Part shown: piece by piece, positions 25,824-33,535 of the stretch
How positions within the stretch are numbered: the first letter of the stretch is position 1
Layout of the letters: each line of letters begins with the position of its first letter
NCBI RefSeq assembly: GCF_020400585.1
Contig: NZ_JAINVF010000003.1
Location: 372,001 to 436,000 of the forward strand
Direction: 5' to 3'
Origin: Streptomyces sp. NK08204
GTDB taxonomy: Bacteria; Actinomycetota; Actinomycetes; Streptomycetales; Streptomycetaceae
DNA length: 64,000 nt
Notes under the pieces: model-generated
Databases searched by the model: none
Told to the model about the DNA's origin: nothing
What the model saw: only the letters and a program-made list of their open reading frames with translations
Position numbers and translations under genes: made by a program

Positions 25824-26420
25824 TCAGCTGCTCCTGGGCCGGGTGCCGGGGCGGCCTGGACCCCCGAGGCCGCCTTGGGCGGCAAGAGCCCGCAGGCGCT
25901 CCAGTTCGCGGCGGTCCCGTTTGGTGGGGCGGCCGGTGCCACGGTCGCGCAGACCGGCCGGGGCCGTGGCCTCGCGGGGCGGGGGCGGCGGGGAGTTGTC
26001 GATGTAGCACTGGACGGCCACGGGGGCGCCGACCCGCTTGCGGATCAGGCGTCTGACGATGACGACACGTTCCCGGCCCTCGTGCCGCAGGCGAACCTCG
26101 TCCCCGACGCGCACGGAATAGGCGGGCTTCACCCGCTCTCCGTTGACGTGGACGTGCCCGCCACGGCAGGCGGCGGCACCCAGGGAACGGGTCTTGATCA
26201 GGCGTACGGCCCAGATCCAACTGTCGATCCGTACCGTCTCGCCGCCGGCCGGACCGGCGGCCTCGGCGGCGGCCACCGCAGCGGCGATCTTGGGGTCGAG
26301 CGGCTGGGCAACGCCGGCGCCGGGGCTCTCGGCACCTCGGGCAGCAGCCGCCTCGACCTGTCCGCCGACGCGTCCGCCGGTGTCACGGTTCACGTCCTCG
26401 TCCGCATCCTCGGAAGCCAT
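25824..26420 (-). CDS. S4-domain RNA-binding protein (Hsp15-like)
   Basis: This is a 198-aa protein with a single S4 RNA-binding motif (about 62-110: VRIDSWIWAVRLIKTRSLGAAACRGGHVHVNGERVKPAYSVRVGDEVRL), flanked by an acidic/Ala-rich N-terminus and a basic C-terminus (RPTKRDRRELERLRA). The core matches the heat-shock protein 15 group, which rescues stalled 50S subunits carrying peptidyl-tRNA. Whether this longer actinobacterial form does the same is inference. The N-terminal 55 residues look disordered and a later start is possible. Confidence 0.85.
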   Translation of the reverse strand: MASEDADEDVNRDTGGRVGGQVEAAAARGAESPGAGVAQPLDPKIAAAVAAAEAAGPAGGETVRIDSWIWAVRLIKTRSLGAAACRGGHVHVNGERVKPAYSVRVGDEVRLRHEGRERVVIVRRLIRKRVGAPVAVQCYIDNSPPPPPREATAPAGLRDRGTGRPTKRDRRELERLRALAAQGGLGGPGRPGTRPRSS

Positions 26421-26583
26421 GCTCCGACCCTAACGCCATGGGACCTGCGACCCGGAGCCGTTTTTTGCGGCGCAACGCCCGACCCCTGGGCATTCAGAGA
26501 ACACGGAACCGGACCACGAGAAAGGGGGAGGGACTGGGTGGGAAGCGGAGAACGATCGGTGCGGGTGCGGGTGCGGTGCGGGC

Positions 26584-26617
26584 GGGGGGAGGGGGGCGGG
26601 AGGGGGAGGGGGAGGGG
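26584..26617 (+). other. G-run block directly upstream of the uracil-DNA glycosylase gene
   Basis: Six consecutive runs of 3-6 guanines separated by single A or C bases lie 34 nt before the ATG, on the coding strand. The spacing (G3+ tracts with 1-nt loops) is the strongest G-quadruplex pattern seen in the window. The 231 bases between 26421 and 26650 hold no gene, and a smaller GGTGCGGGTGC repeat precedes the block. Confidence 0.8.
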
Positions 26618-26650
26618 CCCCTCCTGGTCGAGCGGGCATACCGTGGGCCC

Positions 26651-27397
26651 ATGGACGACAGCTGTGCCCTCGCTCGGCTCGACCGGCGTGTCGTCGGGTG
26701 CCGGGCCTGTCCTCGGCTCGTCGCCTGGCGCGAGGAGGTGGCCCGGTCCAAACGGGCCGCGTTCGCCGACTGTACGTACTGGGGGCGGCCGGTGCCCGGC
26801 TTCGGCCCGGCCGACGCCCGTCTGGTGATCATCGGGTTGGCGCCTGCCGCGCACGGCGGAAACCGCACCGGCCGCATGTTCACCGGCGACCGCTCCGGAG
26901 ATGTGCTCTACCAGGCGCTGTACGACGTGGGGCTCGCCTCGCAGCCCACCTCGGTCGGCGCCGACGACGGCCTGGAGCTGTACGGCGTCCGGGTCACCGC
27001 GCCCGTGCACTGCGCCCCGCCCGCCAACAGGCCGACCCCCGGCGAACGCGACACCTGCCGCCCCTGGCTGGTCCAGGAGCTGAAGCTGCTGCGCCCGACG
27101 CTCAGGGCGGCGGTCGTGCTCGGCGCCTTCGGCTGGCAGGCCGCGCTGCCCGCCTTCGCCGAGGCGGGCTGGACCGTACCGCGCCCCCGCCCGGCCTTCG
27201 CCCATGGCACCCGGGTCGCCTTGGACGGCCTCGTTCTCCGCTCCGATCTCGGTCCTGGTCTCCGCCCTGCTCGCCGCCTCGACCTGTTCGGCTGCTTCCA
27301 CGTCAGCCAGCGCAACACCTTCACCGGCAGGCTCACTGCCGAGATGCTGCGCGAGGTGCTGCGCACGGCGGCGGACGCGGCCGGGCTGTTGCCGTAG
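26651..27397 (+). CDS. uracil-DNA glycosylase, iron-sulfur type (UdgB-like family 5)
   Basis: This base-excision-repair enzyme (248 aa) removes uracil or deaminated bases from DNA. The nucleotide-binding motif GLAPAAHGGNRTGRMFTGD lies at about 62-80. Four cysteines at C17, C20, C121 and C136 match a [4Fe-4S] cluster, and the C-terminal motif HVSQRNTFTGRL is typical. In motif 1, GLAPAAHGGNRTG lacks the Asp/Asn water activator of family 1/4 enzymes, as expected for UDGb. The ATG at 26651 lies 7 nt after a -10-like TACCGT and without a ribosome-binding site, so the mRNA may be leaderless. Confidence 0.9.
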   Translation: MDDSCALARLDRRVVGCRACPRLVAWREEVARSKRAAFADCTYWGRPVPGFGPADARLVIIGLAPAAHGGNRTGRMFTGDRSGDVLYQALYDVGLASQPTSVGADDGLELYGVRVTAPVHCAPPANRPTPGERDTCRPWLVQELKLLRPTLRAAVVLGAFGWQAALPAFAEAGWTVPRPRPAFAHGTRVALDGLVLRSDLGPGLRPARRLDLFGCFHVSQRNTFTGRLTAEMLREVLRTAADAAGLLP

Positions 27398-27556
27398 CAC
27401 GCCGCGCATCGCTCGGCCGGGTTCCCGCCTGGACAGGTGCCGTACCGTCTGCGCCGCGTCGGGACGACGGGACTGCAGCGGGTGGTGGGGGACAGGCCGG
27501 GGCTGCCAGTGGTCGGGTGAGCGGTCGCGCCGGGGTCGGTCCGGGTGCCGGATCCC

Positions 27557-28048
27557 TCAGAGGCGCCAGACGTAGCGCACGTCCGGTTCCTGCTCCTCGT
27601 TGCCGCTGCCGTCGGTGAACTCGACGGCGCGGAAGCCGTGTCGTTCGTAGAAGCGGTGGGCGGGCTTGTTGACCTGGAACGTCCACAGGGTCAGGCCACC
27701 CGGACTGCGTTCCTTGGCGAGGGCGACGAGCCGATCGCCGAGACCACGGCCCCGCCACTCGGGAGCCAGGTACAGCTGGGACAGCAGCTCCCCGTCCAGG
27801 ACCATCAAGCCCACGATCTCACCCCCGGCCGCCTCCGCGACCCACGTCTCCCGTAGGGGCACCACGACGTCCCGGATGTAGTGCCGCACCTCCTCGTCGG
27901 AGCGCGGCCGGACCACCGTGGGCAGCGCGGCGGCGAAGGAACGCAGCCAGACGTCGGCGGCGGCGCGGGCGTCCGCGGGACCCGCCCGCCGAATCCGGAC
28001 GGTCCCCTGCCCGGCCGTCCCCTGCCCGGCCGTCCCCTCGGCCGTCAC
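27557..28048 (-). CDS. GNAT-family N-acetyltransferase
   Basis: This is a 163-aa acetyl-CoA-dependent acyltransferase. The fold is shown by TVRIRRAGPADARAAADV, the acetyl-CoA loop YLAPEWRGRGLGDRLVALAKE (Q/RxxGxG/A) and TFQVNKPAHRFYERHGF. The start GTG at 28048 overlaps the stop of the RidA gene (GTGA) and has a GGAGGAGGG ribosome-binding site. Residues 5-14 are a tandem TAGQG-TAGQG, a recent 15-bp duplication. The acceptor is unknown. Coupling with RidA suggests amine or amino-acid metabolism. Confidence 0.88.
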   Translation of the reverse strand: MTAEGTAGQGTAGQGTVRIRRAGPADARAAADVWLRSFAAALPTVVRPRSDEEVRHYIRDVVVPLRETWVAEAAGGEIVGLMVLDGELLSQLYLAPEWRGRGLGDRLVALAKERSPGGLTLWTFQVNKPAHRFYERHGFRAVEFTDGSGNEEQEPDVRYVWRL

Positions 28049-28455
28049 GCCCCCTCCTCCGGCACCACGGCCGTTGCCGTGATCTCCACCAGCTGACCGG
28101 CATACCCGAGGCAGGCCACACCGAGCAGCGTGGACGAATGCGGGCCCACGCTCAGCCCCGAAGCCTCGACGACCTTCCACACGGCGGCCAGCACGGCGGG
28201 ATCGGCGCTCACCACGTACACATCAGTGGCGACGACATGCTCCAAGTCGCTGCCGACAGCCTGCAGTTGCTCTCGGAGATTGGCGATCACCTGCTCGGCC
28301 TGCCGCAGCGGGTCGCCCTCCCCGACCAGCGCTCCCTCGGCGTCGAGCGGCACGGCACCGCCGAGGAACGCGAGCTTCGTGCCCGCCTCCACGACGGAGA
28401 CGTGCGCATAGGTGGGCGGCGGAAAGAGACCGGGTGCGTTCACTCGCCGGATCAT
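28045..28455 (-). CDS. RidA-family (YjgF/UK114) protein
   Basis: This is a 136-aa trimeric-type protein of the RidA superfamily, which hydrolyses reactive enamine/imine intermediates released by PLP enzymes. Segments are GLFPPPTYAHVSVVEAGTKLAFLGGAVPLDAEG and VVATDVYVVS. At the usual catalytic arginine position (R-G/V-CVEV in RidA) this protein reads LVEITATAV, without an obvious Arg105 equivalent, which places it in a Rid subfamily other than archetypal RidA. The start ATG at 28455 has a GAGGAG ribosome-binding site. It is coupled to the GNAT gene. Confidence 0.87.
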   Translation of the reverse strand: MIRRVNAPGLFPPPTYAHVSVVEAGTKLAFLGGAVPLDAEGALVGEGDPLRQAEQVIANLREQLQAVGSDLEHVVATDVYVVSADPAVLAAVWKVVEASGLSVGPHSSTLLGVACLGYAGQLVEITATAVVPEEGA

Positions 28456-28754
28456 GGCGACTCCTCGGATTGGATCGGGTCGGCCGGTCGGGAGGGTTGG
28501 GCCGAGTTGGCGGGGCGGACCGGGTTGGGCGGCAAGGGGCAGCCTCCTGATGATCCGTGTCACGGCCGCGGTTCGCACGCGGTTTTCTGCTCGGCCGCCC
28601 ATGACGGCACCAGGTCGAGGCCACTGAGCAGCCAACCTCAGCGGAACACGCTCGATGCCCCATGAGGCGTACGGGAGTTGACGTAGCGGCTGCCTGTCCC
28701 CGGTCCGCCGCCGTCATGGGCGGCGGGGCCAGGAGTCCGACGCCCGAGCCCGCG

Positions 28755-28760
28755 TAGGCT
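28755..28760 (+). promoter_or_regulatory. -10 element of a probably leaderless P450 transcript
   Basis: TAGGCT ends 7 nt before the P450 ATG and no ribosome-binding site lies between. No -35 match was recognised. Confidence 0.45.
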
Positions 28761-28767
28761 GCCTGTC

Positions 28768-29937
28768 ATGGATCTTGCGGACGGCCTGGTCGACCACCCC
28801 TACGACATCTACCGGCGCCTGCGCGACACCGCGCCCGTGCACCGCATCACCGGTCCGGACGGAACCCCCGCCTGGCTCGTCACCCGGTACGAGGACGTAC
28901 GGGCCGCCCTCACCGATCCGCGGCTCTCGCTGGACAAACGGCATGCGTCGGCCGGCACCTACAAGGGGTTCTCCCTGCCGCCCGCCCTGGACGCCAACCT
29001 CCTCAACATGGACCCGCCGGACCACACCCGTATCCGGCGTCTGGTCGGCCGGGCCTTCACCCCGCGCCGCGTAGAGCAACTGCGCGAGCCCATCCGCCGC
29101 ACCGCCGACCGGCTCCTCGACGCGCTCGGCCCGCACGGCACCACCGACCTGATCGCCGCCTACGCGGCCCCCTTGCCGATCACCGTCATCTGCGACCTGC
29201 TCGGCGTGCCGGAGAGCCATCGCCTGGACTTCCGGATCTGGACGGACACCCTCGTAGCCCCGGACCCGGCAAGGCCCGGTGCCGCCCGCGAAGCGGTGGG
29301 GGCGATGCTCGGCTTCTTCACCCGGCTTCTCGCCGCCAAGCGCGCCGAGCCTGCCGACGACCTCCTCTCCGACCTGATCGCCGTACGCGAGGAGGGAGGC
29401 GACCGGCTCAGCGAGGACGAACTGATGTCGCTGGCCTTCCTCATCCTCTTCGCCGGCTACGAGAACACGGTCCAGCTCATCGGCAACGCCGTCCTGGCCC
29501 TCCTCCAGCACCCGGACCAGCTCGCCGCCCTGCGCAAGGACCCGGATCGACTGCCCGCCGCCGTGGAGGAGTCGATGCGTTACGAGGGCCCCGCCCTGCT
29601 CGCCATCCGCCGGTTCCCTGTCGAGGACGTGACGATCGCCGGGGTGACGATCCCAGCGGGCGAGACGGTCTGGGTGTCCCTGTCCGCCGCCGACCGCGAC
29701 CCCGACCGCTTTCCTGACCCCGACCGCCTAGACCTGGGTCGCGACGCCTCCGGTCACCTCGCCCTCGGCCATGGCATCCACTACTGCCTGGGCGCGCCCC
29801 TGGCGCGCGCCGAGACCGAGATCGCACTGGCGGCCCTGCTGGAGCGGTTCCCCGATCTGGCACTCGCCGAGGGTGAGTTGCGGTGGCGTCGGTCGCTGCG
29901 GGCCCACGGTCTGGTGGCGCTCCCGGTGACGTACTGA
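28768..29937 (+). CDS. cytochrome P450 (CYP107/CYP105-like class)
   Basis: This is a soluble 389-aa bacterial P450 monooxygenase, slightly short for the family (about 400). The heme-binding loop is GHGIHYCLGAPLAR with the axial ligand at Cys340. The ExxR motif is in VEESMRYEGPAL. The I-helix oxygen-activating motif reads AGYENT (229-234), in place of the usual AGxETT or AGxDTT, so the first threonine is replaced by asparagine. Substrate cannot be predicted. No ferredoxin or ferredoxin reductase gene is adjacent, so redox partners must be supplied elsewhere. Confidence 0.93.
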   Translation: MDLADGLVDHPYDIYRRLRDTAPVHRITGPDGTPAWLVTRYEDVRAALTDPRLSLDKRHASAGTYKGFSLPPALDANLLNMDPPDHTRIRRLVGRAFTPRRVEQLREPIRRTADRLLDALGPHGTTDLIAAYAAPLPITVICDLLGVPESHRLDFRIWTDTLVAPDPARPGAAREAVGAMLGFFTRLLAAKRAEPADDLLSDLIAVREEGGDRLSEDELMSLAFLILFAGYENTVQLIGNAVLALLQHPDQLAALRKDPDRLPAAVEESMRYEGPALLAIRRFPVEDVTIAGVTIPAGETVWVSLSAADRDPDRFPDPDRLDLGRDASGHLALGHGIHYCLGAPLARAETEIALAALLERFPDLALAEGELRWRRSLRAHGLVALPVTY

Positions 29938-29957
29938 GTCATGGAGGGAAGAGGCGG

Positions 29958-30190
29958 TCAGCAGGGCCTGTGAGCTACTGCACGCCGAGCGGCGACGGTT
30001 GCCCATGGTCGAGGTCGACCGGGAGTACGTCCTCGAGGGCGGCGACCTCAAGGCCACCCTCCTGAACCTCCTTCGAGCTGGGACCAAAGGGCCGTCCATC
30101 ACTTCATGTTCACGCTGGACCAGGCGGCGGGCTGCCCGTGCTACGTGGCCCTCCCCGACCAGGTCGGCCACCTCGCGTCTACGGGCCGCA
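29958..30190 (+). pseudogene. fragment of a DUF899 thioredoxin-like protein gene
   Basis: One frame (about 29970-30085) reads LLHAERRRLPMVEVDREYVLEGG and continues KATLLNLL, which matches the central part of DUF899 (thioredoxin-fold) proteins. After a frameshift near 30085 the next frame reads VHHFMFTLDQAAGCPCY and DQVGHLAS, the following family segment. The N-terminal and C-terminal parts are missing, so this is a decayed gene. Confidence 0.65.
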
Positions 30191-30609
30191 TGGATCGTGC
30201 CGAAGTGGTGTCGCAACGCTTTCTGGAGGTGCAGGACGGTGAACGGGCGAACGGTGCTCGAACGCTTTCCGGCCGGTGGTCCGCGAGGATCGTGGCCCGC
30301 GGAGGAGTTCGCGCACGCGCGGCGTCTGGAGGGTCTGCCCGCCGAGGTAGTCATGGACCTCGCGGCGGACATGTTCCTGGTCATCGTCCGCGGCGGGTCG
30401 GCTTCGGGTTCGGTTCCCGCGCCCTGAACCGCGTCCTGAACTGTTCCGTCTGCAGCGCGTGCGGCTCCGCATGGAACTCGCCCCTGGCCATCTCGGGCCG
30501 CACGTCCAGCGCCGCAGTCGACTCGTCGCCGATGAGGACACCGCCACGCCGGTAGGCGGCCCGGGCGGACGCGGGTGCGCGGGGTGCGGAGGGCGAAGCT
30601 GCGCGGCGG
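30191..30609. other. gene-poor stretch, probably decayed coding DNA
   Basis: No complete gene is supported. Protein-like patches occur without starts: on the plus strand AEEFAHARRLEGLPAEVVMD (about 30300-30360), and on the minus strand GGVLIGDESTAALDVRPEM (about 30485-30545). They look like remnants next to the DUF899 fragment. Confidence 0.4.
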
Positions 30610-31323
30610 CTATGCCGAGACGGCCCGGGACCAGTCCGGGGCCGTGCCCGTCACCCGGCACAGGGACAGGTACAGCGGGATCGGCGGGGTGTAGGGGACC
30701 GTACCCTCCGGGCGGTGGATGAGGCGGGCGGTGCCGGGCAGCAGGGCGCCGGGGGCGTAGTGGGCGGGGGCCGGCCAGGGGAGGTCGAAGTCGGAGTCCG
30801 CCGGAACGATCCACCACCAGCGCGCGCCGTCGGTGTACACGCAGCCGAGGCGTGGCAACCGCGGCACGACGAGCGGGCCGAGGCGGTCGGGTACGGCCAC
30901 GGCGTCGAAGCCGAGCGGGGCTGTCATGCCCTCGGGCATCGTCAGTCGGCGGGGCGTCGCTGTGGGTGTGGCCGTAGTCATAGCCGAGGTCGTAGCCTTG
31001 GCCGCAGCCGCCACAGCCCCAGACGTGGCCGCAGCCGCAGCCGCAGCCGCAGCCGCAGCCGTGGCCGCAGACGTTGTGGCGGTGGCCCACGCGGGTTGCC
31101 GACGCTTCAGACGCACCAGCGTGTCCAGCCCGATAGGCCGGTCGGACCCCACGGCGAGGCGCGGACCGGGCTCGTCGGCATGGTGTGCGCCGACTCCGGG
31201 ACCGGTGCCGAGACGCGGGCCGAGCCCGGCGCCGTCGACGGGGTGTGGGCCGCTGGCGAAGTGCGGGGCGATGCCGGGCCCGATGCTGTGGTGCGGGCGG
31301 CCGGGGCCGATGGTGCCGGTCAC
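30610..31323 (-). CDS. hypothetical protein with a poly-Ala tract, coupled to the ATP-binding regulator
   Basis: This is a 237-aa protein with two parts. The N-terminal half is low-complexity (His/Gly/Pro-rich, then LDTLVRLKRRQP, then a long Ala/Thr tract encoded by a GCAGCC repeat). The C-terminal half (about 130-237) is ordered: GFDAVAVPDRLGPLVVPRL, GCVYTDGARWWWIVPADSD, then HRPEGTVPYTPPIPLYL. I know this C-terminal domain only as a Streptomyces protein of unknown function found beside HATPase/XRE/DUF397 genes. The GTG at 31323 overlaps the stop of the upstream ATP-binding gene (GTGA). Confidence 0.7.
   Translation of the reverse strand: MTGTIGPGRPHHSIGPGIAPHFASGPHPVDGAGLGPRLGTGPGVGAHHADEPGPRLAVGSDRPIGLDTLVRLKRRQPAWATATTSAATAAAAAAAAAAATSGAVAAAAKATTSAMTTATPTATPRRLTMPEGMTAPLGFDAVAVPDRLGPLVVPRLPRLGCVYTDGARWWWIVPADSDFDLPWPAPAHYAPGALLPGTARLIHRPEGTVPYTPPIPLYLSLCRVTGTAPDWSRAVSA
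31031..31060. repeat. (GCAGCC)5 hexanucleotide tandem repeat inside a coding region
   Basis: Five perfect tandem copies of GCAGCC sit within a longer impure tract (about 31000-31080). They encode the Ala-rich stretch of the hypothetical protein on the minus strand. Copy-number change in units of 6 bp would keep the frame. Confidence 0.9.
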
Positions 31324-32030
31324 GGCAACTCCCATGCGCTGTGCTGCTTCGGGGGTGTCCGGCGCCGGGCAGGGACCGGCTCGTCCTCGCGGTAGCCGTG
31401 CGAGGGGCTCGGTTCGTGGGAAGGGCTCGGCTCGTGCGAGGGGCTGGGCTTGGGCCGGGCGCCCCAGCCCAGGTCGCTGTGCGGTCCGCTTGCACCGGAG
31501 TCCGCGTCGGCCTGGCGCACCAGCTCGGCCCAGACCAGCAGCCCGGGGCCGTGTTCCTGGGCGCCCCAGGCCCGGCACAGGGCATCCACGAGCATCAGTC
31601 CGCGCCCGCACTCCTCGTCGGGCCGCCGCGCGGACGGATGCGGTTCGCCGGGTGCGCAGCCCTCGTCGCGCACAGCTATGCGCACCGTGTCGTCGCGGTC
31701 GTGCAGTTCGCACACGACGCGACTGCTCGCGGTGTGCACGATCGCATTGGTGACCAGCTCGGATATGACCAGAGCCGCGTTGTCGCACGTGTCCGCGCAC
31801 ACCGACCAGCCCGTCAACCGGGCACGCGTCAGGCGTCTCGCCTGGGCGGGGGAACCCGGATGTGCGGCCAGCTCGAACCGGAACCGACGCCCGGCAGCGC
31901 CCCGTTCGGGAGCTGCCTCCTCCCCCACTCTCGAGCATGCTCGAACGGGGGGTCCCGCATCGGCACCGAGACCGAGGCGGTCAGCGGCGGCGTCTGTTCC
32001 TAAGGGCGCGGACGGAATCACGCTTGCCAC
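31320..32030 (-). CDS. ATP-binding regulatory protein (anti-sigma-type HATPase_c_2)
   Basis: This is a 236-aa cytoplasmic protein with a histidine-kinase-like ATPase domain (about 50-170): N-box LVISELVTNAIVHT, G1 VRDEG and G2-like ECGRGLMLVDALC. It lacks a phospho-acceptor histidine domain. It belongs to the Streptomyces family of RsbW/AbaA-like proteins that accompany XRE-DUF5753/DUF397 pairs. The C-terminal tail carries three near-identical SHEPSP units and a basic end. Start choice is uncertain: TTG 32057, GTG 32030 or GTG 32021. I prefer 32030, next to GGGGAG. It is divergent from the XRE gene. Confidence 0.82.
   Translation of the reverse strand: MASVIPSAPLGTDAAADRLGLGADAGPPVRACSRVGEEAAPERGAAGRRFRFELAAHPGSPAQARRLTRARLTGWSVCADTCDNAALVISELVTNAIVHTASSRVVCELHDRDDTVRIAVRDEGCAPGEPHPSARRPDEECGRGLMLVDALCRAWGAQEHGPGLLVWAELVRQADADSGASGPHSDLGWGARPKPSPSHEPSPSHEPSPSHGYREDEPVPARRRTPPKQHSAWELP
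31397..31450. repeat. 18-bp coding tandem repeat (SHEPSP units)
   Basis: Three imperfect 18-bp copies of CGTGCGAGGGGCTCGG(C/T)T encode repeated Ser-His-Glu-Pro-Ser-Pro in the tail of the ATP-binding protein. Confidence 0.85.
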
Positions 32031-32061
32031 TATCTCCCCGCCGTGAACACTTGGCAAGGGT

Positions 32062-32082
32062 CACTCTGAAAATTGCAGAGTG
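32062..32082. promoter_or_regulatory. candidate operator between the divergent ATP-binding and XRE genes
   Basis: CACTCTG and CAGAGTG form a perfect 7-bp dyad around an AT-rich AAAATTG, and a further half-site-like CAGTGTG follows directly. It lies in the 233-bp divergent intergenic region of a WhiJ-like module and is far more AT-rich than its surroundings. It is a plausible binding site for the XRE regulator. Confidence 0.5.
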
Positions 32083-32263
32083 CAGTGTGACTCGGTCGGG
32101 GGCCGTGGCACACTGCTCGCAACAGCACGTCCAACGGCGCCAATTGGGACCCCGCTGATCCGCCCCGGATCTTCGAACGAGTCTTCGAGCGGCGCCGTGG
32201 GGCTGTCAGGATCCGTTGCTGGATCCTCTGCGGACTTCGGTTTCCTTCGGTGGAGGTGGGAGC

Positions 32264-33124
32264 GTGAGCGAGCCGCGGTCCGCGCCGACCGTGGGCCAGG
32301 TGGTCCTTGGCCGGCGCCTGCTGGACCTGCGGGAACGCGCCGGTCTCAAGCGCGAGGAGGCCGCCCGTGTCCTTCGTGTCGCCCCCGCCACTGTCCGCCG
32401 TATGGAGATGGCCGAGGTCGCCCTCAAGATCCCGTACCTGCAACTGCTGCTGAAGGCGTACGGGATCCCCGAGGACGAGGCCGAGCTTTTCGTCCAGATC
32501 GCCGAGGAGGCCAACAAGCCCGGCTGGTGGCAGCGGTTCCATGACATCCTGCCCGGCTGGTTCTCCATGTACGTCAGCCTGGAGGGCGCGGCCAGCCTCA
32601 TCCGCTCGTACGAGCCCCACTTCGTCCCCGGCCTGCTGCAGACCGAGGACTACGCGCGTGGAGTGCTCATGTCCGGTGCCATCGGCCAGACGAGCCCGGA
32701 CGAGATCGAGCGCCACGTCGCGCTGCGCATGCAGCGCCAGGAACTGCTCACGCGTTCCGACGCCCCCCGCTTCTGGGTGGTGATGGACGAGACCGCCCTG
32801 CGCCGCCCCGTCGGCGGCCCGGAGGTGATGCGCGCGCAGATCGACAAGCTGCTGGAGGCCGTGAAGCTCCCGCATGTGACGCTCCAGGTGGCCCCGTTCA
32901 CCAACGGGCCGCACCCGGGGACCTACGGACCCTTCGTGCTGTTCCGATTCGCCATGCCGGAACTGCCGGACATGGTCTACAGCGAGTACCTGACCGGCGC
33001 CGTCTATCTGGACGCGCGCTCCGAGGTGGCGACCCACCTGGAGGTCATGGACCGCATGGCGGCGCAGGCCGCCTCGGTACAACGCACGAAGGAGATCCTC
33101 CGGGATCTCCGCAAGGAGCTGTGA
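32264..33124 (+). CDS. XRE-family regulator with DUF5753 (WhiJ-like)
   Basis: This is a 286-aa DNA-binding protein. Residues about 10-70 form a Cro/C1-type helix-turn-helix (VLGRRLLDLRERAGLKREEAARVLRVAPATVRRME). Residues about 100-280 are the DUF5753 domain, with LIRSYEPHFVPGLLQTEDYAR and VTLQVAPFTNGPHPGTYGPF. This architecture defines the large paralogous WhiJ-type regulators of Streptomyces, which control development or antibiotic production with a DUF397 partner. The GTG at 32264 has GGAGGTGGG just upstream. The DUF397 gene begins on the base after the stop. Confidence 0.93.
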   Translation: MSEPRSAPTVGQVVLGRRLLDLRERAGLKREEAARVLRVAPATVRRMEMAEVALKIPYLQLLLKAYGIPEDEAELFVQIAEEANKPGWWQRFHDILPGWFSMYVSLEGAASLIRSYEPHFVPGLLQTEDYARGVLMSGAIGQTSPDEIERHVALRMQRQELLTRSDAPRFWVVMDETALRRPVGGPEVMRAQIDKLLEAVKLPHVTLQVAPFTNGPHPGTYGPFVLFRFAMPELPDMVYSEYLTGAVYLDARSEVATHLEVMDRMAAQAASVQRTKEILRDLRKEL

Positions 33125-33379
33125 ATGGATCGCATCACGCCGCGCAGTCGCGTCTACAACGGCATGCCCGCGCGGGAGTTGGGCAGCGAGGGGTGGCACA
33201 GGCCGTGGAGCGGCGGCAACGGCGGCAACTGTCTGGAGGCGATGAAGCTTGCCGACGGACGGATCGCCGTACGCCAGTCCACCGACCCGGACGGTCCGGC
33301 GCTGATCTACACCACGGACGAGATGACCGCCTTCATCGAGGGCGCGAAGGCGGGGGAGGCGGATTTCCTGCTCTCATGA
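33125..33379 (+). CDS. DUF397 small partner protein
   Basis: This is an 84-aa protein of the DUF397 family, with W..PWSGGNGGNCLEAM, the segment RIAVRQSTDPDGPALIYT and EMTAFIEGAKAGEADF. In Streptomyces these small proteins form pairs with DUF5753 XRE regulators and behave like antagonists or antitoxin-type partners. Its ATG abuts the TGA of the XRE gene (TGAATG), so translation is coupled. Confidence 0.93.
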   Translation: MDRITPRSRVYNGMPARELGSEGWHRPWSGGNGGNCLEAMKLADGRIAVRQSTDPDGPALIYTTDEMTAFIEGAKAGEADFLLS

Positions 33380-33535
33380 TCGACCCATGTGTTGTTATGA
33401 CTTGTCCAACTTTCCGATGACGAACAACCCGACTTGAGCATGCACCGCTGTCCCCGGTCGCTTCAGGCATGACGGTCACCGCGCTCGCGGCGGTCATAGC
33501 CGACAGCTCCGTCACCACAGCCAGTGCTGTCACTG

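Noticed and set aside
26622..26644. PafBC-type motif at the uracil-DNA glycosylase gene
   Set aside because: TACCGT fits the -10, but the sequence 8 nt upstream (TCCTGGTCG) does not match TTGTCRGTG.
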